A stretch of DNA of 64,000 nt. Origin: Arsenophonus nilaparvatae. Lineage in GTDB: Bacteria; Pseudomonadota; Gammaproteobacteria; Enterobacterales; Enterobacteriaceae. Under the pieces are notes generated by a model that did not search any database, had not been told where the DNA came from, and saw nothing but the letters and a program-made list of their open reading frames with translations. Each line of letters begins with the position of its first letter. Within the stretch, counting starts at the first letter, position 1. The translations under genes and the position numbers were made by a program. The stretch lies in the NCBI RefSeq assembly GCF_000757905.1, contig NZ_JRLH01000010.1; one strand, written 5' to 3'. Below, piece after piece: positions 27,560 to 37,099 of this stretch.

Positions 27560-28996
27560 TTATTGTGCAGTGAAAACTTGTTCCCAAGCAGCAGGAAGTT
27601 GGTTTGTGTTGTCTTTAATGATATTTAAAGTACCATATTGATAGCGTGTTGCCTTACCAATTGGGAAAACTGTTGGCTTATCATTTTTTTGAGCGCCAAT
27701 AGCGATTTGTCCCTCATCAACAAAGCTAGCTTTATTAATTAAAGTGATCTCTAATTTAACCGCAGCATCGTGATTTGCGTTATCAACATTGCTGATATCA
27801 TATGCAGTTATCGTTCCCTCCTCATTATTTTTAAATTGGCTATTTACCAACTGATATTTTTGGTTTTTAGCGATCAATTGATCATTATTTTCAATAGCTG
27901 TATCTAGTGCGGTTATTTTAACAGAGTCATCACCTTGAATAGTTTTATTGTTTATGAGGTGTGAATATAATAAGTGGTAATCATGATGGTTAGCGATTAT
28001 CTTGTCTTCATTGAAAATTACGAAATCTTGGCCATTGATGGCTAAAGACACTTTACTTTTAATTACGCCAAAATTTATAAAATCAGTGTTAATAAATGTG
28101 TAATTTTGATTATTTGCAATCAATTCCTTTTGGTTAAAAATATTGCCATTTACACTAGAAATATTCATAATTCCACTACTATTAATAACACCCTGATTAT
28201 CTAATTTACCAGAACTAATATGAAGATAACTATCATTGGCATTAATTGTTGAATTAGCGTCAATAGTTAGCTTAATTTTTCTTGAATTATATTCTTGGTT
28301 ATATTGAGTAATATTAATATATTTTGGATTATCGACATCTTCTAATCTATTTTTACCAGCAATCAACGAAATATCATTGACATTTAATTGACTGGATTGC
28401 AGGTTGATTGATCTGGCAAAAACACGGCTGATTGCAGCGTCAGTAAATTTCTCTGATATAACATTTTTGAAACGAATTTGCCCGCGTTTTGTATCATAGG
28501 TAAATTTATCCGTCATTTGGCCATTGTCAAGCATATTACTTATTTTCGCTGTGGTTAATGTAAGCCTACCCATGTTAGTAACGCTACAATCGTTACAATC
28601 GTTACAATCGATACTACAGGGATTGGCAATGATAAAATGCGGTTTACTGTCACCAAGTACATTGATATTACCACTGATGCGGGTTTTATCATTTGAAATG
28701 ATTTCATTGAGAATGATTTTGGCTGGATTTTCCGTGGCATTATTAATATCAATCCCTGGTTTAGCAACATTAAATTTTTCATATTTATTATGAGATATTC
28801 CATTGCTATCCGTTGGCATAATCTCAATGACCGGACGCTTTTCAATCGTATTAATATTAATCTTTTTATCCAGGCTGACAATATTGGTCTGCTGCTGAAC
28901 TGCTCCTGACGCGCCTAAAACATAATTAGAAATTCCCATTCCAATAAATAATGATAATAGGGATAGTTTATATTTAGAGCTTATTGATTGATTCAT
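27560..28996 (-). CDS. Small TpsA exoprotein with TPS (haemagglutination activity) domain
   Basis: This is a two-partner-secretion substrate of the FHA/haemolysin type, predicted to be exported by Sec and then by a TpsB barrel. After a signal peptide (LSLLSLFIGMGISNYVLGAS) the TPS domain carries the signature NGISHNKYEKFNV and the IIANP motif, then NVNDISLIAGKN. The usual NPNGI element is altered: NPCSIDC is followed by DCN repeats (see 28583-28609). Residues about 240-410 form short beta-helix-like repeats (YLHISSGKLDNQGVINSSG). At 478 residues it has no long repeat domain, toxin or immunity gene. TAAGGAAA lies ahead of ATG. It is related to the next gene upstream. Confidence 0.9.
   Translation of the reverse strand: MNQSISSKYKLSLLSLFIGMGISNYVLGASGAVQQQTNIVSLDKKININTIEKRPVIEIMPTDSNGISHNKYEKFNVAKPGIDINNATENPAKIILNEIISNDKTRISGNINVLGDSKPHFIIANPCSIDCNDCNDCSVTNMGRLTLTTAKISNMLDNGQMTDKFTYDTKRGQIRFKNVISEKFTDAAISRVFARSINLQSSQLNVNDISLIAGKNRLEDVDNPKYINITQYNQEYNSRKIKLTIDANSTINANDSYLHISSGKLDNQGVINSSGIMNISSVNGNIFNQKELIANNQNYTFINTDFINFGVIKSKVSLAINGQDFVIFNEDKIIANHHDYHLLYSHLINNKTIQGDDSVKITALDTAIENNDQLIAKNQKYQLVNSQFKNNEEGTITAYDISNVDNANHDAAVKLEITLINKASFVDEGQIAIGAQKNDKPTVFPIGKATRYQYGTLNIIKDNTNQLPAAWEQVFTAQ
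28583..28609. repeat. In-frame 9-bp tandem repeat in the cysteine motif of the TpsA gene
   Basis: GCTACAATC is followed by two perfect GTTACAATC units. On the coding strand each unit is GATTGTAAC (or GATTGTAGC), encoding Asp-Cys-Asn/Ser. The result is three Cys spaced two apart, where paralogues in this window have CxxC or CxxxC. Confidence 0.85.
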
Positions 28997-29187
28997 TTTA
29001 TTTCCTTATAAAATATAATTATAAATTAAAATATGATGTTTTCTTTAATAGCAAAATTTGATATTTTTTCTATTTCATAATGAAAATTACAAATAGCATT
29101 AATTTTTTATTATCTCAATTAGAATATTTTTTATTCTTAGGTTATTGATATCAATAAACAGTAGATATTTTATTTTTTTGGCAAAAT

Positions 29188-29221
29188 AAAACACTCATGT
29201 TATTAATAACATGAGTGTTTT
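29188..29221. terminator. 34-bp perfect palindrome, likely terminator of the upstream minus-strand tpsA
   Basis: AAAACACTCATGTTATT (29188-29204) is followed at once by its exact reverse complement (29205-29221). T-rich DNA follows in both directions, so it can terminate either strand. It lies about 90 bp past the stop of the 29309-30658 gene. Confidence 0.8.
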
Positions 29222-29308
29222 TAAAAAAGTCATCATTAAAGTTTATAAATTATTTTTTTATCCTTACTAATAATAGTTTTATATTGATTAGCAAAACGAA
29301 TATATTTA

Positions 29309-30658
29309 TCACATAACATTTTCAGAGAAATCGAGTTCAACACTATTATTAGAGTTTCGTTTGTGAGGTAATACAAAGCTAAAATCAACAAATCGACTAG
29401 ATTTTAGCTCGGTTAAATCATACTTTGCTGAAGTTAAAATAAACTGATTATTAATATAGGCGTTGTTTCCTTTTATGGTCATTTTTTCGCTATAATCGAT
29501 TATGCCGCTATTATAAAATTGTCCATTCTTTATTTCATAAATACCATTTTTACTTTTTATTTCAGCTTGATTGTTAATGTTGCTGTTATCAGCAAATATT
29601 TCTATTAACTCGGTATTTTTTATCTTACCGCTATTATTAAATTTTCCATTTCTAATAAGAAAATGGCTATTTTTAGCTTTTATTTTAGATTGATTGTCAA
29701 TATTTGCATTTATACCGGTAATAACTAACATTTCAATATTATTTATGGTGCCGTTATTATAAAATTTTCCATTGATTATTTCATAATGACTATTTTGGTT
29801 ACTGGCAAGTGTGCCTGCATTATTAAAGATACCATTTTTTATTTTAAAATAACTATGTTTGCTATTTATTGCTGAATGACGATCGATAGTTAATCTTGCA
29901 TTTCTGGATAGTCTGCTATTTTGCAAGTTATTATCAGTAATATGAACAGCTTTGGTCGCGCTAAGCTTGGTCATGGGGCTAACACTATTGTTGATAACAT
30001 TATTATCATCAACTGCAATGGTAATATTATTGACATATAACTGGCTGGATTCTAGTTTAACCGATCTTGCCAATAATTGTATTTTATTAGCATCGGTAAA
30101 ATTTTCTTGTTTGATATTTTTAAAATGAATATGTTTCTCTCTCATATTATCAATTAGTTGGTTAGAAGGCTTATTTTCCTCAAATGGGGAAGTGATTAAG
30201 CTGACCGTATTAGCATTGGTCATACTACAGCGATTACTACAATTAATCCCATTAGGATTAGCAATAATTAAATGAGGTTTATTATTACCTAAAATAGTAA
30301 TATTACCATTGATATTGGATTTTTCTGCTGAAATCACTTCGCTAATAATAAGGTTAGCGGGGTTGTTAGTGGCATTATTAATTTTAATGCCATGTTCATT
30401 GACATTAAATTTTTCATATATATTGTGAGAAATTTTAAACTGTCCTTTAGAAACTGTTGGTAATATATTAATTGTTAATGATTTATTGGTGGATTTTAAA
30501 TTAATTTCTTTATTATAACTGATAATCTCAGTGGGTTGTTTTAATGATACAGAATTATTATTTATCAAAGATAATTCAGACGCAAATATATTGCCAGAAA
30601 ATGATATTGTCAGCGCTAATAAATTTAATTTATGATTATTGTTTTTTGATAAATACAT
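29309..30658 (-). CDS. Small TpsA exoprotein with TPS domain and beta-helix repeats
   Basis: This second minus-strand TPS substrate has 449 residues. A signal-like N-terminus (HKLNLLALTISFSGNIFAS) leads to a TPS domain with ISHNIYEKFNV, PHLIIANPNGINC and a CxxxC pair (CSNRC). From about residue 270, four imperfect repeats of about 43 residues can be read around FKIKNGIFNNAGT, YEIINGKFYNNGTI, FLIRNGKFNNSGKI and YEIKNGQFYNSGII, each followed by a more variable half. This suits a short right-handed beta-helix. There is no C-terminal effector domain. TAAGGA precedes ATG 30658, in a leader nearly identical to that of its downstream paralogue. Confidence 0.9.
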   Translation of the reverse strand: MYLSKNNNHKLNLLALTISFSGNIFASELSLINNNSVSLKQPTEIISYNKEINLKSTNKSLTINILPTVSKGQFKISHNIYEKFNVNEHGIKINNATNNPANLIISEVISAEKSNINGNITILGNNKPHLIIANPNGINCSNRCSMTNANTVSLITSPFEENKPSNQLIDNMREKHIHFKNIKQENFTDANKIQLLARSVKLESSQLYVNNITIAVDDNNVINNSVSPMTKLSATKAVHITDNNLQNSRLSRNARLTIDRHSAINSKHSYFKIKNGIFNNAGTLASNQNSHYEIINGKFYNNGTINNIEMLVITGINANIDNQSKIKAKNSHFLIRNGKFNNSGKIKNTELIEIFADNSNINNQAEIKSKNGIYEIKNGQFYNSGIIDYSEKMTIKGNNAYINNQFILTSAKYDLTELKSSRFVDFSFVLPHKRNSNNSVELDFSENVM

Positions 30659-30961
30659 ATTATATCCTTATAAAATAAATGATTTTCTATCTATTAATTT
30701 TTTATTAATTTATTTTAACTTTTTTTAAAAAACAATTAATTTTTTTAAAACTTACTTATTTTTTGTAAAATTTATATTATATTTAATCTGTTATTAATGT
30801 TATTTAACCACATGCATTGATGTAAATTATAATCTACAGCTGTTTTCTATTTATTTTTTATTAAAAAATAAATTGTTACTGTTTTTATCATCGAGATAGT
30901 AAATATTAATTAAAAAATTATTGACGACTTTATCATGTCGCAGTAAGATGCACACCGTTTT

Positions 30962-31038
30962 CGGCGAGTAGCGCAGCCTGGTAGCGCAACTGGTTTGGGA
31001 CCAGTGGGTCGGAGGTTCGAATCCTCTCTCGCCGACCA
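30962..31038 (+). tRNA. proM: tRNA-Pro (anticodon TGG)
   Basis: The 77-nt sequence folds as a cloverleaf. CGGCGAG pairs with CTCGCCG in the acceptor stem. The D-arm is GCGCAGCCTGGTAGCGC, and the anticodon arm CTGGT-TTGGGAC-CAG carries TGG. The T-arm GGAGGTTCGAATCCTC and an encoded CCA end complete it. It is almost identical to E. coli proM. No other tRNA of the E. coli argX-hisR-leuT-proM cluster is visible beside it. Confidence 0.98.
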
Positions 31039-31337
31039 AGTTCCCTAATCCTGTTTTTAGCAAAGCTTTTCATCTCCACCTCATTAATCATACCTACTTA
31101 TTCTATAATTTAATTTGTTATTAGCCTGAATACTTTAAAATAGAGTCTTAATGTATTTTTTCTGAATTTATTCAATAAGTGTGATAATTAATTTTGTGCT
31201 TCTGGTTTTTTATTTAATAAAGAATAAAATAGTTGCTAATTTTGATATATTTATTCTTATAAAAAATTTAATTTTATTTTTTTGTTATCTATCAGTGAAA
31301 GGAATTCACGCTCTTAATTCATAGCAAAGGAATGCTG

Positions 31338-32969
31338 ATGAAAAAATATCTATTTTTCTTATTATTGGCTATTTATGGTCACGATTATGTGCAAGCTGGT
31401 GTTGTCGAAGACGCAAAGCAAGAGATAGCTCAGCAGCAACCGGTTTCTATTCCAATTAACTCTCAACAAATTAATAAAAATCAAACTTATCCCATTGAAT
31501 CTCATTGCTTAAATATCAAATTTGTTTTTTTAAATGGTCAGGAATTATTTGCTAAATCATTACAGAAAAAATTATCTGTATTATCAGATAATATTATTGG
31601 TCAATGTTTAGGTGATAAAGGATTGAATATTTTTCTCGCCGGAGTAAATCAAATATTCATCGATGCCGGCTATTTGACGACCAAAGTTTTGCTGCCAGAA
31701 CAAAGTTTCATGTATGGTATTTTACGTATTGAACTGATCCCAGGCCTTATTTCTGATATTCGTTACGAAGATACCGGTAAAAGTCACTACTCTCTGCGTA
31801 CTGCTTTTCCACAATCAACCATTCTTAATGTTCGGGACATTGAGCAAGGATTAGAAAATCTACAGAATTCGCCTTCAACCCAACCAAAAATCACTGTTGA
31901 TGATGATCCTAACTTAGCCAATAGTAGTATCATAACTATTAATCGACAAAAAAAGCGCGCTATTCGTGGCCGACTTTCTTTTGATAATAGTGGCCTGAAA
32001 GATCATGCCAATTTAATGATTGATAATGTGTTAATGCTTGATAATCCTACCTTATTAAATGATTTCTTCTATTTTTATATCAGTCGTGATTTAGATACCG
32101 ACCATAGTCGTGGGATTAAAGTCGCGGCATTCTTTTACTCATTACCTTTTCGTAACTGGCGGTTTGATTTATCAGGTAATTATCAAGATTTCTATTCCTG
32201 GGATGGTATTAAAACACCAGCCGGTAATTTATATAAAAGCAGCCGTTCTAAATCATTATCTGCGCAAGGTCAATACCTGATTAAGCGACGTTATGATAGT
32301 AAAACTTACTTTAATTTTGGGACTAGCATTGTGACCAATAATGGCTACATTGGTGACCAAGAAATTGGTGTTTATAAGCGTAGGGCAACTTATTGGAATA
32401 TTGGTTTGAAGCATCAACACTATTTACCGCGTGCTGAACTCAATCTGGCAATGGAGTATAAGCAAGGCACTAATTGGTTTGCCGCCATGCCTTCGCCGGC
32501 AAAGGAGTTAAAACGACCACAAATTTTTCAATTTTCGGCTGCTATTAATCGACCCTGGCAAATCAACCAGCAGTTTTTTCTTTATGAGGGAATGGCAGCG
32601 ATTCAGTTAAGTCGTTCTCAACTGGATGGATTTTTAGACGTTGATAGCATTGGTGGCAAAAATAGCGTGCGTGGCGCAATGTTAACTAATTCTTTGTCCG
32701 GCTCCCATAGTTTACTTATCAAAAATGAACTTAGTTGGTATACACCATTGCCTGGCCATGTGCTCTATGCAACCTTAGATTACGGTTCAGTTTCGGGAGA
32801 TCGAGCTCGTTTTTGGCGTGATGATTACTTAATTGGTACATCGATAGGCTTAAAAGGCGGTTATAAGCAATTAAGCTACAGTACTTATGTTGGTTTTCCG
32901 CTATTAAATTCGTCAGATCGTAAACACGATCATATGGTTTCTGGTTTTCGAGTTAGCCTCAGTTATTAA
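31338..32969 (+). CDS. TpsB outer-membrane transporter (ShlB/FhaC/HecB family)
   Basis: This is the outer-membrane partner of two-partner secretion, an Omp85-superfamily 16-strand barrel that recognises TPS domains with its periplasmic POTRA domains. The signal peptide is MKKYLFFLLLAIYGHDYVQA. POTRA-like sequence follows (GLNIFLAGVNQIFIDAGYLT, LRIELIPGLISDIRY), then the barrel with the conserved GRLSFDNSGLK and SVRGAM, the latter at the VRGY/F position of strand-linking loop 6. The protein ends VSLSY. I prefer ATG 31338 over 31332 because AAAGGA is then correctly spaced. With 543 residues it is a normal TpsB. It is the only one in the window and presumably serves all the TpsA proteins. Confidence 0.93.
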   Translation: MKKYLFFLLLAIYGHDYVQAGVVEDAKQEIAQQQPVSIPINSQQINKNQTYPIESHCLNIKFVFLNGQELFAKSLQKKLSVLSDNIIGQCLGDKGLNIFLAGVNQIFIDAGYLTTKVLLPEQSFMYGILRIELIPGLISDIRYEDTGKSHYSLRTAFPQSTILNVRDIEQGLENLQNSPSTQPKITVDDDPNLANSSIITINRQKKRAIRGRLSFDNSGLKDHANLMIDNVLMLDNPTLLNDFFYFYISRDLDTDHSRGIKVAAFFYSLPFRNWRFDLSGNYQDFYSWDGIKTPAGNLYKSSRSKSLSAQGQYLIKRRYDSKTYFNFGTSIVTNNGYIGDQEIGVYKRRATYWNIGLKHQHYLPRAELNLAMEYKQGTNWFAAMPSPAKELKRPQIFQFSAAINRPWQINQQFFLYEGMAAIQLSRSQLDGFLDVDSIGGKNSVRGAMLTNSLSGSHSLLIKNELSWYTPLPGHVLYATLDYGSVSGDRARFWRDDYLIGTSIGLKGGYKQLSYSTYVGFPLLNSSDRKHDHMVSGFRVSLSY

Positions 32970-33400
32970 TCATTTATCAGGTATCCAGTTTGAGGATACC
33001 TGCCTGATATCCATTTTTCTATTTTATTCTTTTTTGTTGCTGAATAATTTTGTCTTTTGCTAGCAGATATTTTAATAATTAGCCAATAATTGGTTAATTA
33101 TTGATCAAGTAAGCGTTCAGATGAAAATAGTTGTTAATGTCTATTTAAGTTATTTTATTTGGAGTTTACCACTAATAAATTATAAATTTATTATTTTTTA
33201 TCCTATTTTTATGAATTATAGGTTTTATATTCGTTTCTTTTTTGTCTAAAAAAACAGCAATAAAAGTATTGACGTGAGCGGTAACAATTGATTTATTGTT
33301 TAACGTCCGTGATAAAAATATAACTAAATTACAATATCAGTAGCACTATTTAGTAAATTGCTTAAAAAATATAATAAAGTGACAACAGGGGAAGCATAAT
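32970..33400. other. Intergenic region between tpsB and dppA
   Basis: A stem-loop lies just after tpsB. The rest should hold the dpp promoter and a leader. The best but weak -35 candidate is TTGACG at about 33274. Confidence 0.4.
32978..33002 (+). terminator. Stem-loop after tpsB
   Basis: CAGGTATCC (32978-32986) pairs with GGATACCTG (32994-33002) around a 7-nt loop. No immediate T-run follows, though TTTTTC occurs about 12 bp on, so termination may be partial. Confidence 0.5.
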
Positions 33401-35011
33401 ATGAAGTTTTTTATGAAAAATGCAGGGGTTTTATCTATTAGTATCAGTTTGATTACTCTAGTTATTTCTACTGATTTGCAAGCAAAAACCTTGGTTTATT
33501 GTTCAGAAGGCTCACCAGAAGGATTTAATCCACAATTATTTGCGTCAGGAACAACTTATGATGCTAGTTCTATTCCACTTTATAATCGACTGGTGGAGTT
33601 TCAATTGGGTACCACAGAGATAAAACCGGCATTAGCTGAACGGTGGCAAGTTAGTGATGATGGAAAAGTTTATACTTTCTATTTGCGCAAAGGGGTTAAA
33701 TGGCATACCAGCAAAAACTTCAAACCAAGCCGTGAATTCAATGCTGATGATGTCATTTATACTTTTATGCGGCAAAAAGATGCATCTCATCCCTATCACA
33801 AAGTTTCAGGCGGCAGCTATGAATATTTTATTGGTATGGATTTGGATAAAATCATCGATAAGATAGAAAAAATTGATGATCATACTGTACGTTTTGTTCT
33901 TACCCGCCCTGAAGCACCCTTTTTAGCCGATATGGCAATGGATTTTGCTTCTATTTTATCGGCAGAATATGCCGAACAGATGATGAAAAAAGGTAAGCCG
34001 GAGCAGGTTGATCTTGAGCCGATTGGTACCGGCCCATTTCAGTTAATTCAATATCAGAAAGATTCGCGCATTCTTTATAAGGCCAATCGTGATTATTGGG
34101 GAACTAAGCCTAAAATTGCTCGTTTAGTGTTCTCGATTACCCCAGATGCAGCAGTACGCTATGCTAAGTTACAGAAAAATGAATGCCAGGTTATGGCATT
34201 CCCAAATCCAGCTGATCTTGAACGCATGAGGCAAAATAAACAAATCGTATTGATGGAACAACCGGGTCTCAATGTTGGCTATCTGGCCTTTAATACTGAG
34301 AAAAAGCCATTAGATAATGTAAAGGTTCGTCAGGCACTGACCATGGCGGTTAATAAAGATGCCATTATTGCGGCGGTTTACCAAGGCGCAGGCCAGAAAG
34401 CGAAAACGCTTATCCCATCAACCATGTGGGGGTATAACCAGGCGATTAAAGATCACCCTTATGATCCACAGAAAGCAAAAGCACTATTGAAAGAGGCAGG
34501 TATTGCCGAAGGTTCTACTATCGATATTTGGGCAATGCCAGTACAGCGACCCTATAACCCTAATGCCCGGCGCATGGCGGAGATGATCCAAGCTGATTGG
34601 CAAAAAGTGGGTATTAAAGCCAACATTGTTAGCTATGAATGGGGCGAATACCTTAAACGTGCCAAGAATGGCGAGCCTCAAACAGTGATGATCGGTTGGA
34701 CGGGAGATAATGGTGATCCCGATAACTTTTTCGCTACCTTATTTAGCTGTGCAGCTAAAGCACAAAGTATCAATTACTCCAAATGGTGTAATAAAGATTT
34801 TGAGGCTCTCATTCAGCCAGCACGTGTGACATTTGATCATAATAAACGTATTGAATTGTATCGGCAGGCTCAGGTTGTTATGCATGAGCAAGTGCCTGCT
34901 TTGATTATCGCTCACTCAACAGTATATAAGCCTATTCGTAAAGAAGTGACAGGTTTTGTGGTTGATCCACTAGGCAAACATCACTTTGAAGTTGTTGATA
35001 TTAAAGAATAA
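33401..35011 (+). CDS. dppA: Dipeptide-binding periplasmic protein DppA
   Basis: DppA is the soluble receptor that delivers dipeptides (and, in E. coli, haem and 5-aminolevulinate) to the DppBCDF ABC importer. The N-terminal signal peptide ends near residue 29 (VISTDLQAK). The family 5 solute-binding fold follows, with LVYCSEGSPEGFNPQLF, the RWQVSDDGKVYTFYLRKGVKWH signature region and C-terminal GWTGDNGDPDNFF. It has 536 residues against 535 in E. coli. GGGGAA lies ahead of ATG. It is the first gene of the dpp operon. Confidence 0.97.
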   Translation: MKFFMKNAGVLSISISLITLVISTDLQAKTLVYCSEGSPEGFNPQLFASGTTYDASSIPLYNRLVEFQLGTTEIKPALAERWQVSDDGKVYTFYLRKGVKWHTSKNFKPSREFNADDVIYTFMRQKDASHPYHKVSGGSYEYFIGMDLDKIIDKIEKIDDHTVRFVLTRPEAPFLADMAMDFASILSAEYAEQMMKKGKPEQVDLEPIGTGPFQLIQYQKDSRILYKANRDYWGTKPKIARLVFSITPDAAVRYAKLQKNECQVMAFPNPADLERMRQNKQIVLMEQPGLNVGYLAFNTEKKPLDNVKVRQALTMAVNKDAIIAAVYQGAGQKAKTLIPSTMWGYNQAIKDHPYDPQKAKALLKEAGIAEGSTIDIWAMPVQRPYNPNARRMAEMIQADWQKVGIKANIVSYEWGEYLKRAKNGEPQTVMIGWTGDNGDPDNFFATLFSCAAKAQSINYSKWCNKDFEALIQPARVTFDHNKRIELYRQAQVVMHEQVPALIIAHSTVYKPIRKEVTGFVVDPLGKHHFEVVDIKE

Positions 35012-35041
35012 ATTCTATCTTACTAAGTTGATTGTTAATTA

Positions 35042-35072
35042 ATTACTCTATCGGGTTTACTGATAGAGTAAT
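35042..35072 (+). promoter_or_regulatory. Stem-loop in the dppA-dppB gap
   Basis: An 11-bp perfect stem, ATTACTCTATC with GATAGAGTAAT, has a 9-nt loop and no T-run. Such a hairpin after a binding-protein gene commonly stabilises the upstream message or reduces read-through, giving excess receptor over permease. That role is inference. Confidence 0.65.
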
Positions 35073-35153
35073 CATTGGCTTTACTAACTTGCCGGTCGAA
35101 TGAAATCAAACAACTTAAGTATATTCGTCAGCATTTAACAGAGAAATCATCGA

Positions 35154-36173
35154 ATGTGGCAATTTATATTTCGGCGTTTGGGTATTGTCATCCCTACGTT
35201 TATCGGTATTACCATACTGACTTTTGCATTTATCCATATGATCCCAGGTGATCCAGTCACAATTATGGCAGGTGAACGCGGTTTAAGTCCCGAGCGTCAT
35301 GCACAGATGATCGCACAATTAGGGCTGGATCAACCGTTGTGGCAACAATATTTAAATTATATTCATGATGTATTACGAGGCGATCTGGGCATCTCCTTAA
35401 AAAGTCGGTTGCCTGTATGGCAAGAATTTTGGCCACGTTTTATGGCAACTTTAGAGTTGGGTATTTGTGCCATGATATTTGCGATTACGATAGGGATACC
35501 TGTGGGCGTATTAGCGGCTGTCAAGCGTGGTTCTGTTTTTGATCATACCGCCATTGGGGTGTCATTAACCGGCTATTCGATGCCTATTTTTTGGTGGGGG
35601 ATCATGCTCATTATGCTGGTTTCTGTACATTGGGATCTAACGCCTGTTTCAGGCCGCGTCAGTGACAGCGTTTTTCTGGATGATGGCTATCCACTAACCG
35701 GATTTATGTTAATTGATACTTTGCTATGGGGGGAAACTGGCGATTTTATTGATGCGGTTAAGCATTTAATTTTACCCGCTATTGTTTTAGGCACGATACC
35801 CTTAGCTGTGATCGTGCGGATGACACGCTCTTCAATGCTGGAAGTATTGGGTGAAGATTATATTCGAACCGCGCGGGCAAAGGGGTTAAGCCGAAGACGA
35901 GTAATTTTGATCCACGCGTTGCGTAATGCTTTACTGTCGGTTGTGACAGTGATTGGTTTGCAGGTTGGTACGTTATTAGCCGGGGCTATCTTGACGGAAA
36001 CTATTTTTTCTTGGCCCGGTTTAGGGCGTTGGTTAATCGAAGGGTTGCAACGTCGTGATTATCCGGTGGTTCAAGGTGGGGTTTTGCTGATCGCAACTTT
36101 GATTATATTGGTTAATCTGCTAATTGATCTGTTATATGGCATCGTTGATCCACGAATTCGGCATAAAAAATAA
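35154..36173 (+). CDS. dppB: Dipeptide ABC transporter permease DppB
   Basis: DppB is one of two inner-membrane permease subunits of the dipeptide importer. It has 339 residues and about six helices, starting with MWQFIFRRLGIVIPTFIGIT. The EAA-loop motif (EDYIRTARAKGLSRRRVILI) that docks on the ATPases is near residue 235. The family segment GDLGISLKSRLPVW is also present. It follows dppA after a 142-bp gap containing a stem-loop, and dppC begins 11 bp later. Confidence 0.97.
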   Translation: MWQFIFRRLGIVIPTFIGITILTFAFIHMIPGDPVTIMAGERGLSPERHAQMIAQLGLDQPLWQQYLNYIHDVLRGDLGISLKSRLPVWQEFWPRFMATLELGICAMIFAITIGIPVGVLAAVKRGSVFDHTAIGVSLTGYSMPIFWWGIMLIMLVSVHWDLTPVSGRVSDSVFLDDGYPLTGFMLIDTLLWGETGDFIDAVKHLILPAIVLGTIPLAVIVRMTRSSMLEVLGEDYIRTARAKGLSRRRVILIHALRNALLSVVTVIGLQVGTLLAGAILTETIFSWPGLGRWLIEGLQRRDYPVVQGGVLLIATLIILVNLLIDLLYGIVDPRIRHKK

Positions 36174-36184
36174 GGAAGGCAAAT

Positions 36185-37087
36185 ATGTCTCAACTAATTG
36201 AACAACAAATAGACAAGATGCCGGCGCCATTAACACCGTTGCAAGAATTTTGGCATTACTTTAGTCGTAATAAAGGGGCGGTTATTGGCATGGGGTATAT
36301 TATCCTCATGGTTGTTATTGCTTTATTAGCTGATCTACTTGCTCCTCATTCACCTAATGAGCAATTTCGTCAATTTCTATTGATGCCACCGGTTTGGCAA
36401 GAAGGCGGCAATTGGCAATTTATTTTAGGGACTGATGACGTAGGGCGAGATTTGTTATCAAGGCTAATGCATGGTGCACGCTTATCGCTACTTGTCGGTG
36501 GTTTAGTCGTCATCCTTTCCCTGATTATGGGTGTCTCGTTTGGCTTATTTGCCGGTTATATTGGTGGTTTGGTTGATATAGCTATCATGCGGGTTGTCGA
36601 TATTATGTTGGCTTTACCCAGTTTATTACTGGCCTTAGTATTAGTGGCGGTTTTTGGCCCTTCAATTGTTAATGCTTCATTGGCACTGGCTTTTGTTGCT
36701 TTACCACACTATGTGCGATTGACACGTGCGGCAGTATTATTAGAAATCAATCGCGAATATGTAACGGCTTCACAAGTGGTTGGCGCCAGCGCATTACGTC
36801 AAATGTTTATTAATATTCTACCTAATTGTTTTGCACCTTTAATTGTGCAGGCTTCTTTGGGTTTTTCCAATGCTATTTTAGATATGGCCGCGCTAGGGTT
36901 TTTAGGTATGGGAGCTCAGCCTCCAACCCCGGAATGGGGCACTATGTTATCGGATGTTTTGCAGTTTACGCAAAGTGCGTGGTGGGTCGTAACATTTCCT
37001 GGTTTAGTCATTTTGTTAACAGTATTAGCATTTAATCTGATGGGCGACGGTTTGCGCGATGCCTTCGATCCTAAACTCAAGCAATAA
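36185..37087 (+). CDS. dppC: Dipeptide ABC transporter permease DppC
   Basis: DppC pairs with DppB to form the membrane channel. The 300-residue protein has a hydrophilic N-terminus (LQEFWHYFSRNKGAVIGM), the typical LGTDDVGRDLLSRLMHGAR segment and an EAA loop (EYVTASQVVGASALRQMFI), then GFLGMGAQPPTPEWGTML near the end. GGAAGG precedes ATG 36185. The spacing to dppB and dppD is 11-12 bp, so it is translated from the same operon message. Confidence 0.97.
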   Translation: MSQLIEQQIDKMPAPLTPLQEFWHYFSRNKGAVIGMGYIILMVVIALLADLLAPHSPNEQFRQFLLMPPVWQEGGNWQFILGTDDVGRDLLSRLMHGARLSLLVGGLVVILSLIMGVSFGLFAGYIGGLVDIAIMRVVDIMLALPSLLLALVLVAVFGPSIVNASLALAFVALPHYVRLTRAAVLLEINREYVTASQVVGASALRQMFINILPNCFAPLIVQASLGFSNAILDMAALGFLGMGAQPPTPEWGTMLSDVLQFTQSAWWVVTFPGLVILLTVLAFNLMGDGLRDAFDPKLKQ

Positions 37088-37099
37088 TGAGGTGATCTA

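Noticed and set aside
30851..31063. Minus-strand 70-codon ORF containing VGERGFEPPTHWSQT
   Set aside because: This is the well-known false ORF obtained by reading a tRNA gene antisense. It covers tRNA-Pro at 30962-31038 almost entirely.
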